Shown here: positions 15,129 to 22,983 of the stretch, piece by piece | How the letters are laid out: every line of letters starts with the position of its first letter | Numbering within the stretch: position 1 is the first letter of the stretch | DNA from: Thermoplasmata archaeon M9B2D | GTDB lineage: Archaea; Thermoplasmatota; E2; DHVEG-1 | NCBI GenBank assembly: GCA_002900555.1 | Contig: MUGD01000012.1 | Span: 1 to 33,206 of the forward strand | Length of the DNA stretch: 33,206 nucleotides | Reading direction: 5' to 3' | Program-made: the position numbers and the translations under genes | The notes under the pieces: generated by a model | What the model was told of the DNA's origin: nothing | The model's input: the letters and a program-made list of their open reading frames with translations, nothing else | Databases searched by the model: none

Positions 15129-17800
15129 GACTCTTCTTCCTTGTCAAACCCCGCTGTATGATCATCAAACCAGTTTGACTGGATGTCTCCCACCATCATG
15201 CCCCATGGAGGGACAATCCCAAATGCAACAGTCGTAAAGCTGAAGGACAGGCGCGTGTTTTCACCAATGGTAATATTTGATGCAGTGATAATCTTTAACT
15301 CTCGTACATATGTTTGTGGTTCATGGCCAAGCAAGGGATGAAAAATCGTCTCATCGGTGGTATCAATCAGTTTCACCTGTGCATACTCTCCCTGCACATC
15401 GATAACCCAGCAATTCATCGTCAACAACCATGGAGTGACCGGTGTAGGAGGTAGCAAGGGAAGACCCGTCGGACCAAATAAACACCGATTTCGTATCTTT
15501 AACGTCCAGAGCTCTTCGTCACCCCATTGCGTTTTTTCAAAAGGATCAAGATAATGAGGAACATAGTCAACTGCAAGACGAACAGTCTCATTCCATATCT
15601 TTGTTCCCTGTCGAAATCGACTTAGGTTCATCAGATATCCAAAAGGGATGGTAAACTGATTTCGTATCGCATCTGATACATCTGCAAGTGTATTGGTAAG
15701 GTTCTTCGAGGTAAAGTCTGTATATGATGATATTGTGGTATCAAATGCAGCACTCAGCTTTTCAGAAACATTACAAAGAACCATTTCAGCCATAGTCCTG
15801 ACAAGACCAACATACCACTCACGAGCACAGTAGACTGCTTTTTTTCCGACACTTAGAAAACCATTGTCTGGACAATACGCTAAAAAATTCAGATACTCAG
15901 AAAGATGTGTATCGTATTGCGTTAAAAGGTCATTTTTTGCAGTTTCGACAAAATCAACTGGGTCTGGGTAGTGGATTAGGTCAATTTCTGGATTAAGGAT
16001 GATGTCCCCGATTTGCCCTCCAATATCTACCAATGCAAAAAATGCCTCCTCCGCGACCCAATCTGAAACTCCTCCATCCACCATCGCAGAAAGACCTATT
16101 GACCCCATATTTTCCCGTGTCATGATCAACACCTGTTTTTCCGGTTGTGAATCATCAGAGATAACAAGATACTTGTCTAAGGTGTCTTCTAGATTCAAAT
16201 CGTCTAGCGTCTCATTCGCATATAATATATCGACGACATCATCTTGGGTTTCTTGATAGATGGCATAATGTTCCAGGATGCTCTGAAGGGTTGCAGATTC
16301 GATAAGGATATCGGTAACGTTGTTCCATACTTGGACCTGCGTCATTGTGCCATTGATGACAAAGGTTTCTATTTTCCACCAGCAATGGATCCGCTCATAC
16401 GAAACAAAATACTGTTCTTCATATAGCGCGCTGCCTGGAATGATTTGTCCCTTTACTGGCTTTATCACATTTTTAGAGATGGGTGTAAAAGAGAAACAAG
16501 TCCATTGACTTACTCCACCATCGGTCCAACCGATGCCAGGATCCCCCCATTGCTCATCGATAACAGATCGATGAACAACCTGTGTTGACAGAGATGCATG
16601 ATATAGGTCAGCAATCATTGAGTGCAGTTTCTTCTGGGTTGTCATGTTAAGGGATAAGCCTTTTGTCATTCCTGAAAGGAAAAAGGAGTGATTTGCCCAT
16701 TGCTGTATCGTCTCATCAATTCTTACAAACGCCTGGTCATCAAAAGGAATAACCACTTCATCGCATTGCCCCTCGTCGTTCTCAAAATGTAACGTGATGG
16801 TTGAAATATTATACAGCACACGTTGTCCGATCTCGGAGAGGCTTAGTGAAGAACACAGATCAATCGACTCATTGAGAGGGGATTCTGCATCGACATTGGC
16901 AGTACCAGAGGTTAGGTTTTCTGTACTTACCATATATCCTTCCCCCAGCATCTGGGTATTGAAGGTAAAGAGAGCATCTGATGGAGACTGTTTGAGCACT
17001 TTTTGAGTTTGTTGCACCAAATGAACAAGACCAAGCGGATCAACACTGCCGAACACCAAACTTTGCGTAAGAAGCAACCCGCTGTTGAGGATAAGGGAAA
17101 GATGACGATTATCCATGACATTGAGTGGCTTACCACAGCGGAAATGTTTGAATCCTCTCAGAAGAGAATATGCATTTGACACGGTGGTGGTAAGCGTCCA
17201 TAACGGCGAAAACGTGCCATTAATCGACTGATGATATTCATTCATTAATCCCTCAAGGAGAGAGTATCGCGAGGTGAGAATGGACGATACAACAATCGTT
17301 CGTGTGGTTAGAGGTTTTTGTAAAACCTCATGTACGGTTCGAACTTCGATGGTTAGGGGAACAGAAGCGACCAAATAGGTGGTATGGTTTGTTATTTCAC
17401 GTGGTCCGATAAACGGAAGTGTTTGTCTTTTCAACTGCATAGGGATTGATTCAAGACTAATATTCTCCCTTGAAGGGATTGGTGTTTCGTTCTGAAGAAC
17501 AACCGTGATGGCGTACTGACCATGAGAAAACATGGTATCGACATAATGAGTGGTAAGATACAAGTTTAATTCGTCTTTGATGATTTCTTTTATTCGATCT
17601 TGGTTTATTTCTTCTGGAGTTCCTAGAGACGATCTGATGATAGGATTTTTACCGATTTGTTTAAGTGCTTTCATTCCTGCGATGTTTAACGCTGTTGCCA
17701 CATCAGCTTCGAAGTAGGAAAAAACGTTGTTCATGTCGTCCATTTCGAGGGACCGTGCAAACTCGTAGGATTTCTCAACCTCTAATCGTGTAATGTACAC
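15125..17800 (-). CDS. Large exported protein of the pilin-like operon (canonical start; true N-terminus probably longer)
   Basis: From the first canonical start (GTG, 17800) this is 891 residues, the biggest product of the operon. It is mostly hydrophilic with many N-x-S/T sites and Trp-rich segments (IGWTDGGVSQWT, GGVSDWVAEEAFF), as expected for an extracellular protein. No catalytic motif is recognised. The in-frame sequence upstream of 17800 encodes a transmembrane segment without any ATG, GTG or TTG, so the GTG start would remove the membrane-targeting part; see the entry at 17801. Neighbours on both sides overlap by a few bases. Similar large proteins with RIPFSIIGV-like N-termini occur with archaeal type IV pilus-like genes; role probably structural. 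Confidence 0.8.
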   Translation of the reverse strand: MYITRLEVEKSYEFARSLEMDDMNNVFSYFEADVATALNIAGMKALKQIGKNPIIRSSLGTPEEINQDRIKEIIKDELNLYLTTHYVDTMFSHGQYAITVVLQNETPIPSRENISLESIPMQLKRQTLPFIGPREITNHTTYLVASVPLTIEVRTVHEVLQKPLTTRTIVVSSILTSRYSLLEGLMNEYHQSINGTFSPLWTLTTTVSNAYSLLRGFKHFRCGKPLNVMDNRHLSLILNSGLLLTQSLVFGSVDPLGLVHLVQQTQKVLKQSPSDALFTFNTQMLGEGYMVSTENLTSGTANVDAESPLNESIDLCSSLSLSEIGQRVLYNISTITLHFENDEGQCDEVVIPFDDQAFVRIDETIQQWANHSFFLSGMTKGLSLNMTTQKKLHSMIADLYHASLSTQVVHRSVIDEQWGDPGIGWTDGGVSQWTCFSFTPISKNVIKPVKGQIIPGSALYEEQYFVSYERIHCWWKIETFVINGTMTQVQVWNNVTDILIESATLQSILEHYAIYQETQDDVVDILYANETLDDLNLEDTLDKYLVISDDSQPEKQVLIMTRENMGSIGLSAMVDGGVSDWVAEEAFFALVDIGGQIGDIILNPEIDLIHYPDPVDFVETAKNDLLTQYDTHLSEYLNFLAYCPDNGFLSVGKKAVYCAREWYVGLVRTMAEMVLCNVSEKLSAAFDTTISSYTDFTSKNLTNTLADVSDAIRNQFTIPFGYLMNLSRFRQGTKIWNETVRLAVDYVPHYLDPFEKTQWGDEELWTLKIRNRCLFGPTGLPLLPPTPVTPWLLTMNCWVIDVQGEYAQVKLIDTTDETIFHPLLGHEPQTYVRELKIITASNITIGENTRLSFSFTTVAFGIVPPWGMMVGDIQSNWFDDHTAGFDKEEES

Positions 17801-17893
17801 CGCCGTGATGCTACTGCCAAGGATGATTAAGACACCTATAATTGAAAAAGGAATACGTGCCTGGTCATCAGAAAGAATTCTTTGAGTTCTTAT
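17801..17893 (-). other. In-frame N-terminal extension of the large operon protein, probable AUA start at 17893
   Basis: These 31 codons are open and continuous with the gene at 15125-17800. They encode RTQRILSDDQAR and then IPFSIIGVLIILGSSITAV, a pilin-like charged head plus membrane helix that the protein clearly needs. No standard initiator occurs. The ATA at 17893 follows a GGTGAG ribosome-like site at 17897-17902 by 3 bases and overlaps the TAA of the upstream gene, the place where an ATG is expected. A rare AUA start, or an ATG-to-ATA change or sequence error, are the explanations. Confidence 0.6.
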
Positions 17894-19224
17894 TCTCTCA
17901 CCACCCAGATGGTTAACATCACTTCTGCTTTGTTTAAACAGATTTGATCTAGTAAAAAATCGATAATCATTTCAAAAAACACTACGAGAGTGTTTTGCAT
18001 ATCGATAAGGCTATTTACAAAGGATTTGAGTAATTCATCAAGATAATCGGAAATCAGAGAGGTTATCTGTTCTTTGAGGAACGCTTCACACGCATTGAAT
18101 GCTTCATTTAATGAAACAAACGACATGTTCGTGACCGAATGCATCGTTACATTAATCTGATCAAGTATCGTGGTTGATACCGGATGAGCAACGCTTGTGT
18201 TCAGACCGTCAAACAATCGGTCTATTGTCCGGACCACTCCACCGAATAATTCGTCCAACGCATTATTAAGGATATTCGTTGTTATATTTTGTATCTTCTC
18301 AAATCCATAAACAAGACTCATATGAATAACCCCTGGGAAGACAGAAACGTTTGTATCATCGCTGATACCATCTATGAGAAATCCATACACAAGTACACTT
18401 AGATTCTCCTGCATCGCTCTGGTCGCATTCTCTTTTGTATCAAACGGTGATATTCTCTTGGTGTAGTTCTCGAAAATACAAGTTAAATTTTCTATTTCAG
18501 GGATTGATGAATTACCAAATACACCATCTATGCTAAACAGATGTTCTTGAATCCAGCGTTTTGTAAAAACGATGGTATGATTCTGAAAAGAAAATACTGG
18601 TGTATACGGCATCATCAGGATGCTTTGGGCGACATAACAATCCTTTGTAGGTGGACGTAGACCAACAGAAAGTTCACCACCGAACGGTACTCCTTTAATA
18701 GGATGCCACCATGCTGTGAAATTATAGCAATATTTTTCGCCAAAAAAACGACAGAAAAACCGATCGATCTCTTCCTGTAGAATTCGGTCATACTCTTCAG
18801 TAACTATATTTAATCGATTCATCCCAAAAAAAGAAAACGGTAAGCGGAACTGACAGCCAAGATTTTCCGCAAGCAGGGTTGCATATGTTTTATGACGTTG
18901 TTCATGGGCAAGCAGCCATTCTGTGAAAGATGCATACAGGCCATCTGAAGAAACATTGATCCCAATATGTTGTGCAATGTCATCGATAGAAACACCACAA
19001 AACCGATAGGAAAATAGGTCTGCGCGTGAAACAAGAAACGTATGCAACGCAGTATCGACCACGTTTTCACGATGTTTGTCAACAGAACTTTCCAACGCGA
19101 TAGGAGTTTGCAACAACGGAAGAAAGATGGCTCCTGCGAGAGACACCATGACAATGAAAAGAATTGCATCATACATCAACGAGATTCCAGAGCTATTATC
19201 AAAAAAACGACGATGTTTCATCAT
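17890..19224 (-). CDS. Membrane-anchored exported protein with pilin-like N-terminus
   Basis: A 444-residue protein, second in the operon. The N-terminus has a basic head (MKHRRFF), then NSSGISLMYDAILFIVMVSL and the rest of a hydrophobic helix to about residue 40, resembling archaeal type IV pilin-like export segments. The rest is predicted extracellular, with several Cys, two VRTIDRLFDGL/ITSLISDYLDELL-type amphipathic helices, and a hydrophobic C-terminus (FFEMIIDFLLDQ...). I know of no enzyme resemblance. The ATG at 19224 overlaps the TGA of the preceding gene (ATGA) and follows GGGAGG by 4 bases; the next ATG at 19221 is equally possible. The frame opens further to a TTG at 19236, which I reject. 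Confidence 0.78.
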   Translation of the reverse strand: MMKHRRFFDNSSGISLMYDAILFIVMVSLAGAIFLPLLQTPIALESSVDKHRENVVDTALHTFLVSRADLFSYRFCGVSIDDIAQHIGINVSSDGLYASFTEWLLAHEQRHKTYATLLAENLGCQFRLPFSFFGMNRLNIVTEEYDRILQEEIDRFFCRFFGEKYCYNFTAWWHPIKGVPFGGELSVGLRPPTKDCYVAQSILMMPYTPVFSFQNHTIVFTKRWIQEHLFSIDGVFGNSSIPEIENLTCIFENYTKRISPFDTKENATRAMQENLSVLVYGFLIDGISDDTNVSVFPGVIHMSLVYGFEKIQNITTNILNNALDELFGGVVRTIDRLFDGLNTSVAHPVSTTILDQINVTMHSVTNMSFVSLNEAFNACEAFLKEQITSLISDYLDELLKSFVNSLIDMQNTLVVFFEMIIDFLLDQICLNKAEVMLTIWVVRE

Positions 19225-19706
19225 GGTTCCTCCCAAAGAAAAACGGTTAGCCTCCCAGGGATTGTTTGCGCTTCATTTAAAAAAAGGGCAATTTCTTTTG
19301 TCACAGCAGTATACCGAAAAGACCCTCTAACCAACGTCTCCGGGAAAATCATTGTACGATTATTCCAGGAAATTCGAAGGAAAAACACGATGCCTGATTT
19401 TTTGTACTGCTCCAAAATGGTTTGAAGAGACAGGGTATCATTTATTAAAACCTGAATGTCAATAAGACCCGCTTCCTTGACAAAAAAACAATCAGAACGT
19501 GTTAAGCGTTGTAAAATACGATCTGCGGTTTGATAATTCTGCAATCGATAACTATGGTCAGTATACGTGATGTATGTTTGAGACATCAATGCTACAAACA
19601 GAGCGAATCCTACCATCACGATGCAAAGAGCGGGAATTGCGGTAAATTCTTCTGAAATAGCGGTATTATCCTTTAAAAACGTATTTAATTTAATAGTAGC
19701 TCTCAT
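19221..19706 (-). CDS. Small pilin-like (TadE/class III signal) membrane protein
   Basis: A 161-residue protein, first gene of the operon. Residues 1-21 are charged and polar (FLKDNTAISEEFTAIPA) and residues 22-45 are a hydrophobic helix (IVMVGFALFVALM), the layout of archaeal pilin and TadE-like precursors. The body ends in a beta-rich region (SFRYTAVTKEIALFL, IPGRLTVFLWEEP). The ATG at 19706 has GGGAGA 8 bases upstream and a TATA box at 19760-19769. Gene order, overlaps and shared N-terminal layout with the next two genes suggest a set of minor pilins or surface-complex subunits. No secretion ATPase or TadC gene is in the window, so it may rely on one encoded elsewhere. Confidence 0.78.
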   Translation of the reverse strand: MRATIKLNTFLKDNTAISEEFTAIPALCIVMVGFALFVALMSQTYITYTDHSYRLQNYQTADRILQRLTRSDCFFVKEAGLIDIQVLINDTLSLQTILEQYKKSGIVFFLRISWNNRTMIFPETLVRGSFRYTAVTKEIALFLNEAQTIPGRLTVFLWEEP

Positions 19707-19759
19707 AGATATTTCTCCCAGACATTTTTTTTAAGAACGAATTTTAGATAGTATGAACT

Positions 19760-19770
19760 CTTTATATACA
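19760..19770 (-). promoter_or_regulatory. TATA box of the pilin-like operon
   Basis: TGTATATAAAG on the minus strand, with a predicted start near 19735 and a leader of about 30 bases before the ATG at 19706. No other good promoter is seen inside the four-gene operon. Confidence 0.55.
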
Positions 19771-19796
19771 TTTTGTTTTTTATAAGAATCTGCACA

Positions 19797-19895
19797 TCAA
19801 AATCTCCAATCATCATAGGTAGAGTTGATGATGGCAGAAATCCCTGATAGGGTGTCGGAGGTTTCCTGTGCTTCTATGTCGTCAAATCGGATCAT
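19797..19895 (-). CDS. Possible 32-residue small protein
   Basis: An ATG at 19895 preceded by GGTGA three bases upstream opens 32 codons ending in TGA at 19797. The peptide is acidic and polar, MIRFDDIEAQETSDTLSGIS at the start and YDDWRF at the end. It lies between the pilin-like operon and the candidate RNA, on the operon strand. So short a frame is not rare by chance in this AT-rich region, and I do not recognise it; a gene remnant is also possible. Confidence 0.25.
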   Translation of the reverse strand: MIRFDDIEAQETSDTLSGISAIINSTYDDWRF

Positions 19896-20024
19896 GGTTC
19901 ACCGATTTTCTTTTACTAGAAGCAATCCTCTAGCGTAATCACAACATTAAAAATTTTTTTTCCTTTTGTAAGAATCTTAATGAGTATACCAATATTTTCT
20001 CAGATTGTCGTTTTTTCACCATAT

Positions 20025-20034
20025 GTTTATATAC
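20025..20034 (+). promoter_or_regulatory. TATA box of the candidate small RNA
   Basis: GTTTATATAC, about 26 bases before the start of the GC-rich structured block near 20055. Confidence 0.55.
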
Positions 20035-20054
20035 AATTAATGACAAATGATAAC

Positions 20055-20171
20055 ATGCCTAGGGGTGGTCAGGCTGCATTTGGTGCTGACCTGGCTGTCT
20101 TTATAGGAGCCGCGTGGTATTTGGTACCCCGTCTGGCTCTCCTCTGGGTCTTTAGTACCAGCCAATTTTTT
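20055..20171 (+). ncRNA. Candidate structured small RNA, family unknown (about 115 nt)
   Basis: A GC-rich island inside very AT-rich intergenic DNA, with a correctly spaced TATA box before it and a run of ten T after it. It folds into three stem-loops. Hairpin 1 (20067-20091): GGTCA, a GGCT bulge and GCA close a TTTGG loop with TGC and TGACC. Hairpin 2 (20106-20141): GGAGCC pairs with GGCTC(T)C, and an inner CGTGGTA/TACCCCG helix with one mismatch closes an identical TTTGG loop. Hairpin 3 (20144-20161): CTGG with CCAG, next to the T-run. The repeated TTTGG pentaloop in two different stems argues for selection. I do not recognise SRP RNA, RNase P, 5S rRNA, C/D or H/ACA features. It could act alone or as a leader of the downstream peptidase gene. 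Confidence 0.55.
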
Positions 20172-20175
20172 TTTT
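20166..20175 (+). terminator. T-run terminator of the candidate small RNA
   Basis: Ten consecutive T directly after stem-loop 3 (20144-20161) and CCAA, typical of archaeal and intrinsic termination. Confidence 0.6.
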
Positions 20176-20234
20176 ATCAATTAGGTTCAGAAACATATAA
20201 AGAACCCCAAAATTCTAAATAAAAAAGAGGTTAA

Positions 20235-20253
20235 GTTTATATATTTTATAAAC
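20235..20253 (+). promoter_or_regulatory. TATA box within a 7-bp inverted repeat, promoter of the C25 peptidase
   Basis: GTTTATA (20235-20241) and TATAAAC (20247-20253) form an exact inverted repeat with a 5-base spacer. The left arm is a good TATA box and predicts a start near 20265, just before the TTG at 20269. The repeat could be a repressor site or a by-product of AT-richness. Confidence 0.45.
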
Positions 20254-20268
20254 AAACACTAATATAAT

Positions 20269-22959
20269 TTGGGGGTAAATAAAATTCAGAACAAAAAACA
20301 AATTCAAAACAGTATTTTCTCTTTAATCGTATGTAGTATAACATTCTTAATGATATCCGCTTCATCGATATCGGAACAAATACTTGCATCTGGTCCTCAA
20401 ATAACCTATCAAAAAACTATAACACTTACTTTTTCTAAAGATGATTTTTCATTTTCAATGCAAGATGGATACGACATCATCACCTTTCCCGACGGTGGAT
20501 TTCTCACTGATATAGGAAAACCAATGATTCCTGTAACACACATACGAATAGCGCTACCTGAAGACATGAACGTAATACAGATTTGCATCAACGAGATACA
20601 AGAGGAAACAATCGAAGGTTCCTACCTCTTGTATCCTGCACAACCAGCATACCAAATCAGTACAGTTGGAAGCATCAAACAATTTATTCCCCCTAATCCT
20701 CAGACGTACCAATCCAAACATCACTACCCCTCGGCATATATCGAGTTCATCGGTCAAACTGATCTAGCTGGTCAGAGTATCGCAACTCTCGTGGTCTACC
20801 CTCTTCGCTATCTACCTTCCCAAAGGAAAATAACTCTTGTTTCCTCCATAACTATCACTGTTGAAGGAACCAGTGGACATGAATGCAGTGATTATCTCCC
20901 TTATAATATCAGAGAATACGGAAGAGAGATGTACCAACAAATGGTGCAAGATATGGTCATCAACCCGCATGACGTGGTTCTACGTTCGTCTCCACCATCT
21001 CAACCCGTTGGCGTTGGCCCAGGTGAATATGACTATGTGATTATCACCCAGGAAAGCTGGGTGAGCGCGTTCCAACCTCTTGCGGAGTGGAAAACAAAAA
21101 AAGGGGTCCCTGCGACGATTGTCACAACAACATGGATCTACAATAGCGGAGGATACAGTGGATCAAACGTGGAAAGGATACAAGCATTTGTACAAGATGT
21201 GTACTCAAATTGGGGAACGATGTTTATCCTTCTCGGAGGCGACATCGATGTTATCCCCTGTCATTTTCGAACATTTCCATATGTTCATTCTGTCCCAGTC
21301 CCAAATGATACATACTACGCAGATTTTGACGATGACTGGATCTGTGAAGTACATGTGGGACGAGCATCGGTCAGCAGCACAGGAACTAGTGCAGGAGGCA
21401 TAGGCAACTTCATCAATAAGATCCTCACCTATGAAAAAAACCCGCCGTCGACCGACTATGCGACAAATGTCGGGTTTTTCGGGTTTGACCTTGATAGCAG
21501 CACCTTTGCCGAGCAATGTAAAATAACCATAAAAAACTCATATATCCCAACGAGTTGGACAATGACAACCGTCTACGATAGCCAGGGGGGGAACCATAAG
21601 ACAGATGTTATTACAGCCATCAACGCAGGGCAGAATCTCATGAACCATGCGGACCATTGCAATTACTATATCTTGGGCACTGGATACACGAACCATGGCC
21701 TTGGTTTGTTAATCTCTGATGTAGATGCGTTTACAAATGGAAACAAACAGGGAATCCTCTATTCCATGGGGTGTTTACCAGCACAGTTTAATGAAACAAA
21801 TTGTATCGCTGAGCACTTCGTACGCAACAGCAACGGTGGCGGAGTCGCATTTATCGGAAACACGCGATATGGATATTACAACCAAGGGTCATACAACACG
21901 CTTTCCATGAAATTTGACACATATTTCTTCAAATCTCTTTTCCCGGAAAATACCTATAAGCTAGGGGCATGTTTCTCTGATCACAAGAACGATGCCTATC
22001 AATATGATCTTTTTGGTTATTATAAGTATATCTTCACTGAGCTGACCTTGTTAGGCGACCCTGAACTCCCCATCTGGAAAGAAAACCCAACCCTGATGAC
22101 GGTAACCCATCCTAATCAACTGCCGCTTAATTCTTCTTCATTCACCGTCTCAGTAAGTACAGGGGGCACCCCCATCGATCAGGCATATGTATGCCTATGG
22201 AAAGGAACAGAAATCTACGAGACCAGTATGACAAACACTGCAGGACAGGTAACATTTTCCCTCTCGCCACCTACCATGGGAACGATGTCTGTCACAGTCA
22301 CAAAACAGAATCATTTTCCATACGAGGGGCAAGTACTGGTGTTAGATGGAAATAATAACCCGCCGAATACACCCGCAAAACCAGCTGGATTGGAAAATGG
22401 TGGGATCAATATTGAATATACCTACACCACCAGTACGACTGATCCTGAAAACGAACCGGTATGGTACCAATGGAATTTCGGATCGTATCTTAGCAATTGG
22501 ATCGGCCCGTATAACTCAGGTGCAACAGCACAAATGAAATACACATGGGAGACTGCAGGTACCTATGAAGTGAAGGTAAAAGCAAAAGATCAAAATGATC
22601 TTGAAAGTGACTGGTCATTTCCACTTGTTGTCACCATTGAAGACTCTGAACCGCTCCTCTCCATCGGGATGATTACTGGTGGGTTGTTCCGAGTGTCATC
22701 CAATATTGAAAATAGTGGTGGAATCTCTGTGACAAACATCCATTGGAAGATAACTGTGGATGGAATGCTCATCCTAACCGGGCGGACACTTTCAGGGGAC
22801 ATAACTTCACTTGATATCGGGAACAAAGTAAGTATTGAACTCTCTCCAATTATTGGATTTGGGAATGTAGTAATAGCCGTCACCGTGAGCGCTGATGGTG
22901 TTCCTGAAATAACGAAAAGTGTAAGTGGGTTTCTGCTGTTTATCTATCTCAATATATAA
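20269..22959 (+). CDS. Secreted gingipain-type cysteine peptidase (family C25) with PKD and C-terminal beta domains
   Basis: An 896-residue exported protease. A signal peptide (SIFSLIVCSITFLMISA) is followed by a propeptide region to about 245. The C25 catalytic domain begins YDYVIITQESW and includes LLGGDIDVIPCHFR, the catalytic-His region NHADHC (His463) and the nucleophile region YSMGCLPAQF (Cys502) followed by NCIAEHF and GNTRYGYY. After about residue 600 come an Ig-like domain, a PKD-like domain (about 695-790) and a C-terminal domain (GLFRVSSNIENSG ... IIGFGNVVIAVTV) common in archaeal surface proteins. It should cut proteins outside the cell. The start is a TTG at 20269, nearly leaderless; a GGGGGT site at 20271-20276 points instead to an ATT at 20284. 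Neither is standard. Confidence 0.88.
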   Translation: MGVNKIQNKKQIQNSIFSLIVCSITFLMISASSISEQILASGPQITYQKTITLTFSKDDFSFSMQDGYDIITFPDGGFLTDIGKPMIPVTHIRIALPEDMNVIQICINEIQEETIEGSYLLYPAQPAYQISTVGSIKQFIPPNPQTYQSKHHYPSAYIEFIGQTDLAGQSIATLVVYPLRYLPSQRKITLVSSITITVEGTSGHECSDYLPYNIREYGREMYQQMVQDMVINPHDVVLRSSPPSQPVGVGPGEYDYVIITQESWVSAFQPLAEWKTKKGVPATIVTTTWIYNSGGYSGSNVERIQAFVQDVYSNWGTMFILLGGDIDVIPCHFRTFPYVHSVPVPNDTYYADFDDDWICEVHVGRASVSSTGTSAGGIGNFINKILTYEKNPPSTDYATNVGFFGFDLDSSTFAEQCKITIKNSYIPTSWTMTTVYDSQGGNHKTDVITAINAGQNLMNHADHCNYYILGTGYTNHGLGLLISDVDAFTNGNKQGILYSMGCLPAQFNETNCIAEHFVRNSNGGGVAFIGNTRYGYYNQGSYNTLSMKFDTYFFKSLFPENTYKLGACFSDHKNDAYQYDLFGYYKYIFTELTLLGDPELPIWKENPTLMTVTHPNQLPLNSSSFTVSVSTGGTPIDQAYVCLWKGTEIYETSMTNTAGQVTFSLSPPTMGTMSVTVTKQNHFPYEGQVLVLDGNNNPPNTPAKPAGLENGGINIEYTYTTSTTDPENEPVWYQWNFGSYLSNWIGPYNSGATAQMKYTWETAGTYEVKVKAKDQNDLESDWSFPLVVTIEDSEPLLSIGMITGGLFRVSSNIENSGGISVTNIHWKITVDGMLILTGRTLSGDITSLDIGNKVSIELSPIIGFGNVVIAVTVSADGVPEITKSVSGFLLFIYLNI

Positions 22960-22965
22960 GAAAGT

Positions 22966-22983
22966 AGCTTTTTTCTTTTCTTT
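22966..22983. terminator. T-rich terminator between convergent genes
   Basis: A pyrimidine tract (GCTTTTTTCTTTTCTTTA) right after the C25 peptidase stop. The carrier gene on the other strand ends at its edge. Confidence 0.4.

Noticed and set aside
19820..19850. C/D-box-like sRNA (TGATGA ... CTGA)
   Set aside because: The first box lacks the purine at its start, and no second C'/D pair follows at the needed distance.
19980..20222. An 80-codon plus-strand frame
   Set aside because: It has no ribosome site, the only promoter lies inside it, and it overlaps the structured RNA; composition is driven by the hairpins.
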